Assembly: GCF_004005475.1 (NCBI RefSeq)
Contig: NZ_RZTZ01000001.1
Span: 124,001 to 188,000, forward strand
Length of the DNA stretch: 64,000 nt
Source: Niallia taxi
GTDB lineage: Bacteria; Bacillota; Bacilli; Bacillales; Cytobacillaceae
Reading direction: 5' to 3'
Shown here piece after piece: positions 1 through 9,907 of this stretch. How positions within the stretch are numbered: the first letter of the stretch is position 1; each line of letters begins with the position of its first letter. The translations under genes were made by a program, and so were the position numbers. Below the pieces are notes generated by a model, which was given only the letters and a program-made list of their open reading frames with translations, had not been told where the DNA came from and did no database searches.

Positions 1-53
1 CTCTGTTTTTCAAGTTTTTGGGTATATGAATATATTTATCAAAAAAATAACAT

Positions 54-93
54 AAAAAAACTCCTGCTGCATTTTTGCAAACAGGAGTTTTTA
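54..93 (-). terminator. Rho-independent terminator of the nup operon
   Basis: A 9-bp stem, AAACTCCTG pairing with CAGGAGTTT (58-66 with 82-90), is followed on the minus strand by a run of seven T. It begins a few bases after the nupQ stop codon, so it should end the nupR-nupNOPQ transcript. Bases 1-53 show nothing else. Confidence 0.85.
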
Positions 94-96
94 TTA

Positions 97-1059
97 TTAT
101 CTGCTTCCTTTAATATAAGGCACACCAGAAGCTTTCGGAGCGTCTGCTCTGCCAATAAAGCCTGTAAGTGCAATGATTGTCAACACATATGGAGCAATCA
201 GCAGGTACACATTCGGAATATTCTCAAGGAATGGAAGACTGCTTCCTACAATGCTCAATGATTGGGCAAATCCGAAGAACAGTGCCGCACCCATTGCACC
301 TAATGGATTCCACTTTCCGAAAATCAATGCTGCAAGTGCCATGAAGCCTTGTCCGCTGATTGTAGAATGAGTGAAATCATTTGTAATAGACTGGGCGAAA
401 ACACCACCGCCGATACCACCTAAGGCACCTGACAGAATAACACCGATATAACGCATTCTTGTAACATTAATACCCATTGTATCTGCAGCCATAGGATGCT
501 CCCCAACAGCACGGAGACGGAGACCAAATGGTGTTTTAAACATTACAAACCAAGATAGAATTGCGACAATAATCGCAAGATAAGATGTCCAGTACGTATT
601 TTGGAAGAACAGTTCCCCAATGACAGGAATGTCTTTTAGTACAGGAATATCCACTTTTTTGAAGCTGTATTGAATCGTTGCAGTTTGTCCTTTTCCATCA
701 TATATCAGCTTCACAAGGAACATCGCAAGACCTGCTGCTAGCAAGTTAATCGCAACACCAGAAACAGTTTGATCAGCACGGAATGTGATGGACGCAACTG
801 CATGAAGTAAGGAAAAGAGCGCGCCGACAACCATCGCACATAATAGTGCAACCCATGGTGTCCAAGCTCCTAAACTATCTGCGAATGTTAAATTGAATAC
901 GATGGAAGAGAATGCCCCCATCAACATAAGCCCTTCTAGCCCGATATTAACAACACCGGAACGCTCTGAGAAGTTACCGCCTAGGGCAGTAAAAATCAGC
1001 GGAGCAGCCCATAATAGCGAAGAAGGAATGACAATTAATAATACATCCATTAATCCCAC
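97..1059 (-). CDS. nupQ: Nucleoside ABC importer permease, NupQ/YufQ type
   Basis: This is a 320-residue hydrophobic protein with about eight to ten membrane segments, of the BPD_transp_2 (branched-chain amino acid / BmpA-type) permease family. It should form the membrane channel with NupP and be energised by NupO. The conserved cytoplasmic-loop region with RLRAVGEHPMAADTMGIN lies near residues 180-197. The chosen start is GTG at 1059, directly after the nupP stop (TAA-GTG), because the GGGGGAG box sits six bases upstream; an internal ATG at 1050 is the alternative. In B. subtilis the NupNOPQ system imports guanosine and related nucleosides; the substrate here is inferred from that family. 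Last gene of the operon. Confidence 0.9.
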   Translation of the reverse strand: MGLMDVLLIVIPSSLLWAAPLIFTALGGNFSERSGVVNIGLEGLMLMGAFSSIVFNLTFADSLGAWTPWVALLCAMVVGALFSLLHAVASITFRADQTVSGVAINLLAAGLAMFLVKLIYDGKGQTATIQYSFKKVDIPVLKDIPVIGELFFQNTYWTSYLAIIVAILSWFVMFKTPFGLRLRAVGEHPMAADTMGINVTRMRYIGVILSGALGGIGGGVFAQSITNDFTHSTISGQGFMALAALIFGKWNPLGAMGAALFFGFAQSLSIVGSSLPFLENIPNVYLLIAPYVLTIIALTGFIGRADAPKASGVPYIKGSR

Positions 1060-2118
1060 TTACTTCTCCCCCTTTTTACTTTTATTTTTGCTCAATTTCT
1101 CTAAGAAGATACGAATCATATAGTTAGCTGCCACAAAGAATACGATTAATGCGATGATAATATCAACCATCTCATTTGGCACACCAGCTTCTAGAGGCAT
1201 ATTTAACGCGCCGACTTTCAAAAAGCCGAATAAAGCGGCTGCAAATACGATTCCAAGAGGTCCATTTGCACCAAGAAGAGCTACGGCGATTCCATCAAAA
1301 CCTACCCCTGTAAATCCAGCTTTATTGCTTACATATTCAAATGTTCCTAAGCCTTCCATTGTACCTGCAAGACCTGCAAACGCACCAGAAATCACCATGG
1401 AAAGAACAATATTTCTATTAACATTCATCCCTGCATATTGTGATGCGTTTTGGTTAAAGCCAACTGCTTTCAGTTCATAACCTTTAACTGTTTTCTCAAG
1501 GATAAGCCACATGATAAGTACACACGCAAGGGCAATCAAGATTCCCCAATGCAAACGGGAATAGTCTGTAATGCTGCTCAAGAAATCTGAGCGCAGGGAC
1601 GCAGATGCTGGAATATTTTCCGTGCGGTCTGCTTTATCTGTTAATACATTACGAATTAGGTAGTTAGATACATGTAATGCGATATAGTTCATCATAATAC
1701 TGACGATTACTTCATGCACACGGAAGCGGGCTTTTAAAAAGCCTGGCACAAATGCCCATAATGCACCTGCTGCCGCTCCTGCAAGGACTGCTAACGGCAA
1801 ATGAATGATCTTCGGCAAATCAAATGCGACACCTACCCAAACTGCTGCAAGCCAGCCGACAATTAATTGACCCTCTACCCCGATATTAAACAAGCCAGTG
1901 CGGAAAGCAAATGCTACCGCAAGTCCTGCAAGGATTAACGGAGTAATCTGACGCACTACTTCACCGACAAAGTATACTTCACCAAATGCTCCGTTCCATA
2001 ACGCTGTATATGCTGCAGCAGGATTATAGCCGGTAACGAGCATGATGATTGTTCCAACTATGACACCAAGCAATACCGATATAACAGGTATACTAATTTT
2101 TCTGATTGTATTAGACAT
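1060..2118 (-). CDS. nupP: Nucleoside ABC importer permease, NupP/YufP type
   Basis: This is a 352-residue integral membrane permease, paralogous to NupQ, with about nine hydrophobic segments and the family loop ELKAVGFNQNASQYAGMN near residues 210-230. It is the second half of the heterodimeric channel of a BmpA-type nucleoside importer. The start is placed at ATG 2118 and not at the upstream GTG (2130), because the ribosome binding site TGGAGAAG overlaps the GTG reading and is correctly spaced only for the ATG. It overlaps the 3' end of nupO by 8 bp and abuts nupQ, which indicates translational coupling. Confidence 0.9.
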   Translation of the reverse strand: MSNTIRKISIPVISVLLGVIVGTIIMLVTGYNPAAAYTALWNGAFGEVYFVGEVVRQITPLILAGLAVAFAFRTGLFNIGVEGQLIVGWLAAVWVGVAFDLPKIIHLPLAVLAGAAAGALWAFVPGFLKARFRVHEVIVSIMMNYIALHVSNYLIRNVLTDKADRTENIPASASLRSDFLSSITDYSRLHWGILIALACVLIMWLILEKTVKGYELKAVGFNQNASQYAGMNVNRNIVLSMVISGAFAGLAGTMEGLGTFEYVSNKAGFTGVGFDGIAVALLGANGPLGIVFAAALFGFLKVGALNMPLEAGVPNEMVDIIIALIVFFVAANYMIRIFLEKLSKNKSKKGEK

Positions 2119-3646
2119 TCTTCTCCACACCCACTTTTTTATCTTTCGATCCTGCCATTAATAAACCTAATTCTTGTTCTGTCGTATTTTTCGGGTCAAC
2201 CTCTGCAATGATATTCCCTTCAAAAATAACAGCAATTCGGTCACTCACGTTTAAGATTTCCTCGAGTTCAAAGGAAATAAGCAATACTGCTTTCCCTTTA
2301 TCTCTTTGCTCAATGAGACGTCTGTGAATAAATTCAATCGCCCCAACATCGAGTCCGCGAGTCGGTTGTGCTGCGATTAAAAGATCAGGGTTTCTGTCCA
2401 CTTCTCTTCCGATAATCGCTTTTTGCTGATTTCCTCCTGATAAAGCTCTCGCAGGAGTATGTGCACCAGGTGTTCTGACGTCATACTCTTCAATCAGTGT
2501 TTTCGCCTTCAAGTCAATTTCTCGTTTGTTAAGGAAGCCTGCTTTAGAGAATGGCTGCTTATAATACGTTTGCAGCACCATGTTTTGCCCAATTGGGAAA
2601 TCAAGCACCAAACCGTGCTTATGTCGGTCTTGCGGAATGTGGCCAATGCCGCTTTCTGTGATTTTCCTTGGTGTCAGCACACTGAGTTCCTTCCCATTTA
2701 GCTTAATGCTGCCATTATCTTTTTTAAGCAAGCCTGTGATTGCTTCAATCAGCTCAGACTGACCATTTCCATCAACCCCGGCAATTCCCACAACTTCACC
2801 TGCACGAACGTTTAAGCTAAGTGAGTTTACTACAGGTACTCCTCTATTGTCCTTAACGGTTAAATCAGAAATTTCCAGAACCGTTTCTTTTGGCTGTGAC
2901 GCTATTTTATCTGTTTTAAACGTAACTTCTCGGCCGACCATTAAGTTTGCCAGTTCTGTAGGATTTGTTCCGCTTACATCGTATGTACCAATACCTTCAC
3001 CCTTACGGATAACTGTTACTCGGTCACAAACTTCCATGATTTCTTTTAGCTTGTGTGTAATTAGGATGATGGATTTGCCTTCCTTAATTAAGGTTTTGAA
3101 GATGGCAATCAGCTCCGTAATTTCCTGTGGAGTTAGTACGGCAGTTGGTTCATCGAATATAAGAATTTCTGCACCGCGGTACAAGGTTTTCAGGATTTCT
3201 ACCCGTTGCTGCATCCCGACAGAAATATCAGAAATTTTCGCTTTTGGATCAACAGCAAGGCCGTATCTCTCACTAATTTCTCTAACTTCCTTTTCTGCCT
3301 TCTTTAAGTCTATTTTCCCTTTACTTACTGTTTCTTTTCCTAAAATAATGTTTTCTGTAACAGTAAATGTGTCAATCAACATGAAATGCTGATGGACCAT
3401 CCCAATGCCCAATTCATTTGCGACGTTCGGGTTGGAAATGTTAACGACTTTCCCTCTTGCTTTGATTTCTCCTCTTTCCGGCTGGTAAAGACCGAATAAG
3501 ACGTTCATCAATGTTGATTTGCCTGCACCGTTTTCCCCTAACAATGCATGAATTTCACCCTTTTTCAATTGAAGGTTTATATTGTTATTGGCAACAATTC
3601 CTGGGAATTCTTTTCGGATATTCAGCATCTCAATAACGTATTCCAT
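2111..3646 (-). CDS. nupO: Nucleoside ABC importer ATPase with two nucleotide-binding domains
   Basis: This 511-residue protein has two fused ABC ATPase domains, as in RbsA/NupO. The N-terminal domain is canonical: Walker A GENGAGKST (37-45), signature SVGMQQ and Walker B LIFDEPTAV. The C-terminal domain is degenerate: GVDGNGQSE replaces a true P-loop, AQPTRGLD replaces the DEPT Walker B, but the signature LSGGNQQ is intact. Such asymmetry is normal in this family. It powers nucleoside uptake through NupP and NupQ with NupN as binding protein. The start has a strong AAGGAGTGAG box. A 268-bp gap holding a terminator-like hairpin separates it from nupN. Confidence 0.93.
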   Translation of the reverse strand: MEYVIEMLNIRKEFPGIVANNNINLQLKKGEIHALLGENGAGKSTLMNVLFGLYQPERGEIKARGKVVNISNPNVANELGIGMVHQHFMLIDTFTVTENIILGKETVSKGKIDLKKAEKEVREISERYGLAVDPKAKISDISVGMQQRVEILKTLYRGAEILIFDEPTAVLTPQEITELIAIFKTLIKEGKSIILITHKLKEIMEVCDRVTVIRKGEGIGTYDVSGTNPTELANLMVGREVTFKTDKIASQPKETVLEISDLTVKDNRGVPVVNSLSLNVRAGEVVGIAGVDGNGQSELIEAITGLLKKDNGSIKLNGKELSVLTPRKITESGIGHIPQDRHKHGLVLDFPIGQNMVLQTYYKQPFSKAGFLNKREIDLKAKTLIEEYDVRTPGAHTPARALSGGNQQKAIIGREVDRNPDLLIAAQPTRGLDVGAIEFIHRRLIEQRDKGKAVLLISFELEEILNVSDRIAVIFEGNIIAEVDPKNTTEQELGLLMAGSKDKKVGVEKNV

Positions 3647-3848
3647 CTAACTCACTCCTTCTTATCCACAAACGATTATCAAAAAATTAAAATTAGAGCT
3701 GGTAAAAAAATACTTAAACGGAAGCAGTGTGGAAGAGTTTCTGCCACCTTTATTCATTCATTATCTTGCTATAGTTTCACCATCGTAAAATTTTTAATAA
3801 AAAACAGAAATTTTCTGCCTTTTAGTTAAAATTCTAGGTTATGGTCGT

Positions 3849-3889
3849 AAAAAAGGAATAAGTGTTTGCCATGCAAACCACTTATTCCT
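3849..3889 (-). terminator. Intra-operon terminator/attenuator between nupN and nupO
   Basis: A stem pairing GGAATAAGTG and TTTGC with GCAAA and CACTTATTCC around a 3-nt loop is followed on the minus strand by six T. It starts 25 bases after the nupN stop and 200 bases before nupO. Hairpins after binding-protein genes commonly make the binding protein more abundant than the membrane components; that role is inferred here. The rest of the gap (3647-3848) shows no gene. Confidence 0.85.
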
Positions 3890-3914
3890 GTAAAAAACTT
3901 TTTAATGAAGAAAA

Positions 3915-4976
3915 TTATTGTACAGTATCAGGAACAGTGTACTCACCGTTTTTAATTTTGTCTGTCCATTCTTTAACAGCAGCTTCAATATCTGCTTTGT
4001 TTTCGACTTCGTCGTTGATAGCTGCCAAGCCTACACCATCTTCAGCAAGACCGTATACAGAAGTTTCTCCACCTGGGAAGTTTCCTTCTTTAGCTTTAGT
4101 AGAGATATCTTGTACTGCAGCAGATACTCCTTTAAGTGCAGAAGTCAACACAACATTGTGGTCTCCGACAACACCTTCAGATACTTGGTCAGAGTCAACA
4201 CCGATTGCCCAGATTGCTCTTGAAGGATCTTTTTCTTTCAATTCACGTGCTTCTGTGAAAAGACCAGCACCAGTTCCGCCTGAAGCGTGGAAAATTACGT
4301 CTACATCAGAAGAGTACATTTTACTTGCAATTGTTTTTCCAACTTCTGGCTTATCAAATGCACCAGCATATTGGGAATCGATTGAAGCATCAGGGTTTGA
4401 TTCTTTCACACCTGCTTCAAAACCAGCTTCAAAGCGTGTGATTACTTCACTTTCCACCCCGCCGATGAATCCGATTTTGTTAGTTTTTGTTGCTTTACCA
4501 GCAGCAACTCCAGCAAGGAAGCCTGCTTCTTGTTCTTTAAATGTAATGCTTGCTACGTTTGGCTGATCAACTACAGCATCAACAATTGCAAAATGAGCAT
4601 CTGTTTGTTGTTTTGCAATTTCCTCCACTGCACCTTCCATCATGAAACCAATACCATACACTAAGTTATACTTTTGACGAACTAAGCTGTTCAAGTTCGT
4701 TGAATAATCAGAATCTGATTGTGATTGTAAATAGTCGATACCATTACCTTTATCAAGTCCATTTGCCTTACCGAAAGCTTGTAGGCCTTCCCATGCTGAC
4801 TGGTTGAATGATTTGTCATCAACACCACCAACATCTGTTACCATTGCTACGCTGAAAGAATCACTCTTGTCTTCGCCAGAAGATCCTTTGTTGTCATCGC
4901 TTTTACCACAAGCCCCTAAAACAGTCCCAGCAGCAAGTACTAAGGACAGCGCTAAACCAAATTTACGCTTTTTCAA
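3915..4976 (-). CDS. nupN: BmpA/NupN-family nucleoside-binding lipoprotein
   Basis: This 353-residue substrate-binding protein begins with a lipoprotein signal peptide: basic MKKRK, a hydrophobic core, and the lipobox LGAC with the lipidated cysteine at residue 23. An acidic, Ser/Gly/Asp-rich linker (about 24-40) precedes a periplasmic-binding-protein fold with the BMP-family motif [12 protein letters not shown] (about 53-64). It should be anchored outside the membrane and hand nucleosides to NupP/NupQ. The start codon is TTG, set by the AGGGGGT box 8 bases upstream. It lies 75 bp downstream of the GntR gene with no obvious terminator between them, so the two are probably co-transcribed. Confidence 0.93.
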   Translation of the reverse strand: MKKRKFGLALSLVLAAGTVLGACGKSDDNKGSSGEDKSDSFSVAMVTDVGGVDDKSFNQSAWEGLQAFGKANGLDKGNGIDYLQSQSDSDYSTNLNSLVRQKYNLVYGIGFMMEGAVEEIAKQQTDAHFAIVDAVVDQPNVASITFKEQEAGFLAGVAAGKATKTNKIGFIGGVESEVITRFEAGFEAGVKESNPDASIDSQYAGAFDKPEVGKTIASKMYSSDVDVIFHASGGTGAGLFTEARELKEKDPSRAIWAIGVDSDQVSEGVVGDHNVVLTSALKGVSAAVQDISTKAKEGNFPGGETSVYGLAEDGVGLAAINDEVENKADIEAAVKEWTDKIKNGEYTVPDTVQ

Positions 4977-5051
4977 GGTTTGTACCCCCTAATTTTTTGT
5001 TTTTTTTGAATTTCATAGTGAGAAATGCAATAACGATAGTTTCTCCGATTG

Positions 5052-5783
5052 TCACGAATAAATTCGTTTTCTTAGCACTTGAAAGCTAAACTTATCGGCC
5101 CTAAAGTAATTGACTGAAAACAGAATCGGCTCATCCCTATCATCATAATGCATCTGCTTTAGAACTAGCAGAGCAGTTTCAGGCTCGCATTGTAAGATGG
5201 GAGAGATTTTCTCGTGATATCCGATTGGCTCAATTTGCGCGACAGCATATGTAATATTCTTCTGTGCATCCGATTCCAAAAATTGAAAAATCGAGTCATT
5301 TTCATACGAAAATTTATCTGGCACGATTTTCTGCGGAAGCTTGTCTATGCAATATACAACCGGTTCACCATTAGCGGTTCGAACACGTTCGATTACCACT
5401 AGCTCCTCGTCTTGCGGGCAGGAAAATCGCCTAGCATCTTCTTCAGTTGAACCCTGAGTTGTTGAGCTTAGAAAAATGGTTCCTGGATTCATACCAGCTT
5501 GCTTAATCATGTGGGTCACACTGTAGAGCTGTTCAATGCCTGAATTAAAAAGCGGCTTGCTGTTGACAAATGTCCCGACGCCATGACGTCTTATGATGAC
5601 ATTTTCCTCTTCTAATGTGCGCAGTGCCTCTCTTAATGTGGCTCTGCTGACACCTAAAGTTTTGGCAAGCTCAAATTCAGAAGGGAATTTTTCTTTTTCT
5701 TTATAGATCCCTTTCTCAATATCCCGTTTCAGTCTGTCCACAACCTGCAAATATAAATGCCTTGTATCTGACTTAATTAGCAT
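5052..5783 (-). CDS. nupR: GntR/HutC-family transcriptional regulator (YmfC/NupR type)
   Basis: This 243-residue regulator has an N-terminal winged helix-turn-helix (about residues 10-75, with [20 protein letters not shown]) and a C-terminal UTRA effector domain (about 95-240), which is the HutC subfamily layout. In B. subtilis the gene next to spoIIIE is ymfC, and I recall it being renamed nupR as repressor of the nucleoside importer. Here it is directly upstream of nupNOPQ, which fits that role. A perfect 8+8 palindrome sits 27 bases before its start and is the likely operator, implying autoregulation. The effector is unknown from sequence; a nucleoside or its phosphate is a guess. Confidence 0.85.
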   Translation of the reverse strand: MLIKSDTRHLYLQVVDRLKRDIEKGIYKEKEKFPSEFELAKTLGVSRATLREALRTLEEENVIIRRHGVGTFVNSKPLFNSGIEQLYSVTHMIKQAGMNPGTIFLSSTTQGSTEEDARRFSCPQDEELVVIERVRTANGEPVVYCIDKLPQKIVPDKFSYENDSIFQFLESDAQKNITYAVAQIEPIGYHEKISPILQCEPETALLVLKQMHYDDRDEPILFSVNYFRADKFSFQVLRKRIYS

Positions 5784-5809
5784 GCTATTTCCTCCAAAAA
5801 CTTTCTAAG

Positions 5810-5827
5810 ACATCAGACATCTGATGT
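5810..5827. promoter_or_regulatory. Candidate operator of the GntR regulator
   Basis: The 18-bp sequence reads ACATCAGA-CA-TCTGATGT, a perfect 8-bp inverted repeat with a 2-bp spacer, 27-44 bases upstream of the regulator start. Its size and place suit a dimeric GntR operator. A poor sigma-A-like TATAGT box lies about 30 bases further upstream. I see no second copy before nupN, so the whole operon may be controlled here. Confidence 0.6.
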
Positions 5828-5903
5828 TCAATCATTCCTACTAATCGAAAATACTATAACACTTTTTTACTAATAAATAAATAGAGAATTGTGAAATAAG
5901 TCG

Positions 5904-5966
5904 AAAAAAAAAGAGAAAAGAAACAATTGTCCGGAAATGACTTCCAAATTTCTAGTTTCTTTCTCT
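5904..5966 (-). terminator. spoIIIE terminator
   Basis: On the minus strand AGAGAAAGAAAC pairs with GTTTCTTTTCTCT (5955-5966 with 5912-5924), enclosing a smaller TGGAA/TTCC hairpin, and is followed by a run of nine T. It lies about 120 bases after the spoIIIE stop. Confidence 0.75.
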
Positions 5967-6086
5967 TAATATTCGCCTTTATAACATAATCTATCCTTTA
6001 ATCAAGTAAAACATTTGTATGGAAATGACCAAAACCGAACAATATAAGTATAACCTATTTCGCATCTCGAAATATATTATTTCTTC

Positions 6087-8456
6087 TTAATTTATTTCTT
6101 CTGATACTTTTGGCACAAGAACAGTCCTCGGTTTACTTCCCTCATATGGGCCGACAATTCCTCTTGCTTCCATTTCATCGATAAGTCGTGCTGCTCTTGT
6201 ATAGCCGATTCTAAACCGTCTCTGTAGCATGCTGACAGATGCCGTCTGCATCTCCACTATCAAATCAACTGCCTCACCGTACAAATCATCCTCCACATCC
6301 TTAGCAGTTGTTTCGGTGATTTCATCAGGAATCATTTCCTCCTGATATTGTGCCTTCTGCTGTCCAATAACAAAGTCGACAACCTCTTCTACCTCTTCAT
6401 CTGACAGGAACGCACCTTGTACACGGACAGGCTTGCTCGCACCATATGGGAAGAACAGCATATCACCTCGTCCAAGAAGCTTTTCTGCACCGCCCATGTC
6501 GAGAATTGTTCGAGAATCTGTTTGTGATGACACAGCAAAAGCAATTCTAGAAGGAATATTCGCCTTAATGACACCTGTGATAACATCGACAGAAGGACGC
6601 TGTGTAGCAATAATTAAATGAATGCCCGCAGCACGTGCCATTTGCGCAAGCCTTGTAATAGCATCCTCTACGTCATTTGAAGCAACCATCATTAAATCAG
6701 CAAGCTCATCAACGATTACGACGATGTATGGCAATAATGGCTGCTTTTCGTCTTCCTCTGCATTATACCTATTCACATAGTCATTATAGCCTTCAATATT
6801 ACGAGTGCCTGTATGAGAAAAAAGATCATATCTTCTTTCCATCTCACTGACAACCTTTTGCAGCGCCTGAGAGGCTTTTTTTGCATTTGTAACAACAGGT
6901 GCCAGAAGATGAGGTATACCATTATAAACATTCAGCTCAACCATCTTCGGATCAATCATCATCATCTTCACTTCATGGGGCTTTGCCCTCATTAAGATGC
7001 TTGTGATAATACCATTAATACACACACTTTTCCCGCTTCCTGTTGCACCGGCAACAAGAAGATGGGGCATTTTATTAAGCTCTGCACAAACAGCATTTCC
7101 CGTAATATCTCGCCCGAATGCAATCATCAGCTTGCTGTCTGGCTTATCATTTTTGTTTGTTTCAAGCACTTCCCGCAGTGAAACCATCGCAACCTCTGAA
7201 TTGGGCACTTCAATTCCAATCGCTGATTTCCCTGGAATCGGTGCTTCAATACGAATATCTTTTGCAGCAAGCGCTAATGCTAGATCATCACTTAAATTGA
7301 CGATTTTACTTACCTTAACACCTTCACTAGGGTGAACCTCATATTTAGTAACAGCTGGTCCAAGATGTACCTCTGTTACCTTCGCCTTTACACCAAAGCT
7401 GTGGAAGGTTCGCTCAAGCTTCGCCGCATTCGCATGTATCTGTTCATATTCGCCGCTTTGATCAGCCTTTTTCGGCGCCTTCAATAGTTTAATAGGAGGC
7501 AGCTTATAATCCTTGTTCTCTACCTCTGTGAAGGTAATCGGTACAATCGCTTCTTCCTCTGTATCATTTTCCGCAGGCGCTTGGCTTACTTCCTCCTGTG
7601 GTTGTGTATCTTCATAAGCATTTGCAGTAAACGATGAGATTATCGGTTCAGCATACGGCTCCTCGCTGTGCGCAATCGGAGGATTGACGATTAAAGGCTG
7701 CACCTCCTCTTCCTGCAGCTGTTCTTGTTCTTGCGTTCTTTGTCTTCTTTGTGACTGCGATCTTGCTCTTGAGGCTTGCTTGTCCGCTTTTTTCGCTTCC
7801 CGCTTTGCCGCTGCAGACTCCTTCCACTCTCTTATATCCTCTATAAATGCAAGCCACTGTCGTTTGATGAAATTCCACACGGATAGCATCATTTTGCGAA
7901 AAGCCCCGCTTAATGTTTTACCTGTCAGCAGAATAACACCTGTTATAATTGCTAAGAAACTGACAATCTGTGTTCCGGCAGTATCAAACAGGAAATGGAA
8001 CATTGCGAACAGGACTGCACCAACCATGCCTCCCCCTAAATCCATCCCAGTAGATTTACCGTTCACCTCAAGCCAAAACAGCTCCCAAGTATTGAAAATA
8101 ACACTTGGATTGTCGAATCGCCCTTCACTTGAGAGCATATTAAACAATGTGACATGACTTAAAAGCAGAATCGCACCGACGATTAAGTAGATTCCATTTA
8201 ATTTAGTATGAAATAAATACGGCTTCTCCCTCTTCCACATTAAATAGCCGCCGTATACGATCAGCCCAAGGAGACAGAGAATATACCATTCTCCTGTAAA
8301 AAAACGAAAGAACAGCACAATAGTCGTACCAACTGCGCCCAGCTTTAATATAGAGATAAAGCTTAATGTGATTAAAATAAGTGCAGCAAGCTCAAATTGA
8401 ATTGTCTTTTTGAGATGCTGCTGCTTTTTCGTTTTTCTGGTTTTTCTTTTTGCCAT
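6087..8456 (-). CDS. spoIIIE: DNA translocase SpoIIIE (FtsK family)
   Basis: This 789-residue FtsK/SpoIIIE motor matches the usual length in bacilli (about 787). Four N-terminal membrane segments (about 20-190) are followed by a charged, Gln/Glu-rich linker (about 205-320) and the RecA-like motor with Walker A GATGSGKS (near 470) and Walker [13 protein letters not shown]. The C-terminal winged-helix gamma domain (about 720-780, [21 protein letters not shown]) recognises oriented chromosomal motifs. It pumps the chromosome across the sporulation septum and clears trapped DNA at division. The start has an AGGTGA box. It lies downstream of ylzJ behind a terminator and is followed by its own terminator. 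Confidence 0.97.
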   Translation of the reverse strand: MAKRKTRKTKKQQHLKKTIQFELAALILITLSFISILKLGAVGTTIVLFFRFFTGEWYILCLLGLIVYGGYLMWKREKPYLFHTKLNGIYLIVGAILLLSHVTLFNMLSSEGRFDNPSVIFNTWELFWLEVNGKSTGMDLGGGMVGAVLFAMFHFLFDTAGTQIVSFLAIITGVILLTGKTLSGAFRKMMLSVWNFIKRQWLAFIEDIREWKESAAAKREAKKADKQASRARSQSQRRQRTQEQEQLQEEEVQPLIVNPPIAHSEEPYAEPIISSFTANAYEDTQPQEEVSQAPAENDTEEEAIVPITFTEVENKDYKLPPIKLLKAPKKADQSGEYEQIHANAAKLERTFHSFGVKAKVTEVHLGPAVTKYEVHPSEGVKVSKIVNLSDDLALALAAKDIRIEAPIPGKSAIGIEVPNSEVAMVSLREVLETNKNDKPDSKLMIAFGRDITGNAVCAELNKMPHLLVAGATGSGKSVCINGIITSILMRAKPHEVKMMMIDPKMVELNVYNGIPHLLAPVVTNAKKASQALQKVVSEMERRYDLFSHTGTRNIEGYNDYVNRYNAEEDEKQPLLPYIVVIVDELADLMMVASNDVEDAITRLAQMARAAGIHLIIATQRPSVDVITGVIKANIPSRIAFAVSSQTDSRTILDMGGAEKLLGRGDMLFFPYGASKPVRVQGAFLSDEEVEEVVDFVIGQQKAQYQEEMIPDEITETTAKDVEDDLYGEAVDLIVEMQTASVSMLQRRFRIGYTRAARLIDEMEARGIVGPYEGSKPRTVLVPKVSEEIN

Positions 8457-8517
8457 GTTATCACCTAATGTTTCTATATGTTTTCTTTTCGTTCGCTTTT
8501 GTTTTTTGGTTTATGTA

Positions 8518-8545
8518 CGAAATAAGCAGCCTTGTTTCGGCTGCT
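8518..8545 (-). terminator. Terminator after ylzJ
   Basis: A 7-bp stem, AGCAGCC with GGCTGCT (8525-8531 and 8539-8545), has a 7-nt loop and a TTATTT tail on the minus strand. It lies between ylzJ and spoIIIE and should separate the tepA-ylzJ transcript from spoIIIE. Confidence 0.65.
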
Positions 8546-8596
8546 ATAATTTTGGTTATTCTATTTTTCATTATATCATAAGATGAAAAAATACAG

Positions 8597-8809
8597 CTAT
8601 ATTAATGGTATTTTTGCTCCTGGCTGAACCGGCGCATGCAGGTAATGACTTGGATCTGTTGAAAGGACACGGACCACTTCATATTCATGCATGTCGTTTT
8701 TTGCCACAAGTAGCGGAATACCATTATAATCAATCACCTGTTGCTTTTCAAATGTCTCTTGGCCAATGGGAAAAATCAATTCATCTGGCATCATGGTATA
8801 CATTATCAT
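8597..8809 (-). CDS. ylzJ: YlzJ-like small protein of unknown function
   Basis: This 70-residue protein has the YlzJ pattern: an N-terminal [13 protein letters not shown] segment and a C-terminal stretch with [13 protein letters not shown]. The family sits between tepA and spoIIIE in bacilli and has no assigned function. The start ATG overlaps the tepA stop by 4 bp (ATGA), so it is translationally coupled to tepA. No membrane segment or catalytic motif is visible. Confidence 0.85.
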   Translation of the reverse strand: MIMYTMMPDELIFPIGQETFEKQQVIDYNGIPLLVAKNDMHEYEVVRVLSTDPSHYLHAPVQPGAKIPLI

Positions 8810-9552
8810 TGCACTAAACCTTCATTCTTGTCTTTTTTCAAATCAATAAGTTCATTCAGCTTTGTCATTGCTTCTCCAACACCGCCAACACTGTCAATTA
8901 ATCCAGATGTTACAGCATCAGCGCCAATTACATTTGTCCCAATATCTCTTGTCAGGTTGCCTTTTGCAAACATTAAGTCTTTAAAGCCCTCTTCTTCAAT
9001 GTTGCTGTGCTTTGTGACAAACTTAACGACTCTTTCCTGCATTTTGTCTAAGTATTCAAAGGTTTGTGGCACACCGATTACAAGCCCCGTTAATCGAATC
9101 GGATGGATTGTCATCGTCGCCGTTTCAGCTATAAAGGAATAATCGCACGATACGGCAATTGGTACACCTATAGAATGTCCTCCACCTAAAACTAACGATA
9201 CAGTCGGTTTAGACAGAGAAGCGAGCATTTCTGATATAGCTAAGCCTGCTTCCACATCTCCACCGACCGTATTTAAAATAACTAATACGCCTTCAATTTT
9301 CGGATTTTGCTCAATCGCAACAATTTGCGGAATAAGATGCTCATATTTCGTTGTTTTATTTTGCGGTGGGAGCTGTAGGTGTCCCTCTATTTGTCCGACA
9401 ATTGTTAAACAATGTATTTTCGAATCCTGAGATAGCTGAGGCACATTTGTTTGTCCTAGCTGCTGGATTTTTTCCATAAGCGTAGACGATGGTTTATCTT
9501 CCTTCGGCTGCTGCTCTTCTGTATTATTATAATTCTCATTTCGGTTAGCCAT
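8806..9552 (-). CDS. tepA: ClpP-like translocation-enhancing serine protease TepA
   Basis: This 248-residue protein has a ClpP/crotonase-type fold. An acidic, Asn/Glu-rich N-terminus (1-40) precedes the protease core with [12 protein letters not shown] and the nucleophile region [11 protein letters not shown], in which Ser is the likely catalytic residue, then HPIRLTG. B. subtilis TepA was described as aiding protein translocation, possibly by degrading signal peptides, and the family is tied to sporulation-era gene sets. It is co-transcribed with ylzJ. The start has a GGGAG box 7 bases upstream. The clear match in size, motifs and neighbours supports the call; its natural substrates are not evident from sequence. 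Confidence 0.92.
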   Translation of the reverse strand: MANRNENYNNTEEQQPKEDKPSSTLMEKIQQLGQTNVPQLSQDSKIHCLTIVGQIEGHLQLPPQNKTTKYEHLIPQIVAIEQNPKIEGVLVILNTVGGDVEAGLAISEMLASLSKPTVSLVLGGGHSIGVPIAVSCDYSFIAETATMTIHPIRLTGLVIGVPQTFEYLDKMQERVVKFVTKHSNIEEEGFKDLMFAKGNLTRDIGTNVIGADAVTSGLIDSVGGVGEAMTKLNELIDLKKDKNEGLVQ

Positions 9553-9695
9553 TATTTTCTCCCTTCCTACACATTATGTTTTTATTATGAAGCTAGAAAG
9601 GGAATTTCATGCGAACCAAAATTAAATTTCCATCGGCAGCATTGCTTATAAACAGCTTTTGGGCTACGCAAAGCTAATCTGTTAAGGTTTGTCTT

Positions 9696-9730
9696 ATTAA
9701 AAGAAAGGGCCGTGCTTTATCAGCACGACC
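9696..9730 (-). terminator. Terminator of the small DUF3934-type gene
   Basis: GGTCGTGCT (9722-9730) pairs with AGCACGGCC (9708-9716) over 9 bp with a 5-nt loop, followed on the minus strand by a TTTCTTTT tail. It begins 10 bases after the small gene stop, which supports that gene being real and monocistronic. Confidence 0.85.
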
Positions 9731-9739
9731 AGTTTTGTT

Positions 9740-9895
9740 CTATTCTTGCTCAGTACCGCTGTCTTTATTGTGTTTTACACCTTTGCTTTTATAAGGTTTC
9801 GCACTTTTGGCTTTTTTCGCGCCTGCTTGCCAACGATTCCAGCCTTTTTTACCAGTACCTCTGCCAGTACCGCCCTTACCCTTTGCTTTGCTCAT
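9740..9895 (-). CDS. Small basic DUF3934-type protein, function unknown
   Basis: This 51-residue, strongly basic protein starts MSKAKGKGGTGRGTGKKGWN, followed by RWQAGAKKAKSAKPY, and ends in an acidic DSGTEQE tail. The Gly/Lys-rich head and the GWNRW motif match what I know of the DUF3934 family of short Bacillus proteins. The AGAGGTGA box lies 5 bases before ATG 9895, and a strong terminator follows the stop, so it looks like a self-contained gene. Its charge suggests nucleic-acid or ribosome binding, but that is inference. An 11-codon open frame with its own ribosome binding site lies just upstream. Confidence 0.75.
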   Translation of the reverse strand: MSKAKGKGGTGRGTGKKGWNRWQAGAKKAKSAKPYKSKGVKHNKDSGTEQE

Positions 9896-9907
9896 TTTTG
9901 TCACCTC

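Larger units (their letters stand above)
5784..6086. other. spoIIIE-nupR intergenic region
   Basis: This 303-bp gap contains the candidate GntR operator (5810-5827), the promoter region expected for the nup operon, and the spoIIIE terminator (5904-5966). The remainder is AT-rich with no coding potential that I can support. Confidence 0.6.

Noticed and set aside
3780-3840. Possible CodY box before nupO
   Set aside because: The best match to the 15-base CodY motif has about four mismatches; CodY control of nup genes is known in B. subtilis but the site here is not convincing.
3862-4566. 234-codon plus-strand open frame opposite nupN
   Set aside because: It is antisense to a clear lipoprotein gene, has Ser/Pro/Ala-rich low-complexity composition and no family resemblance.
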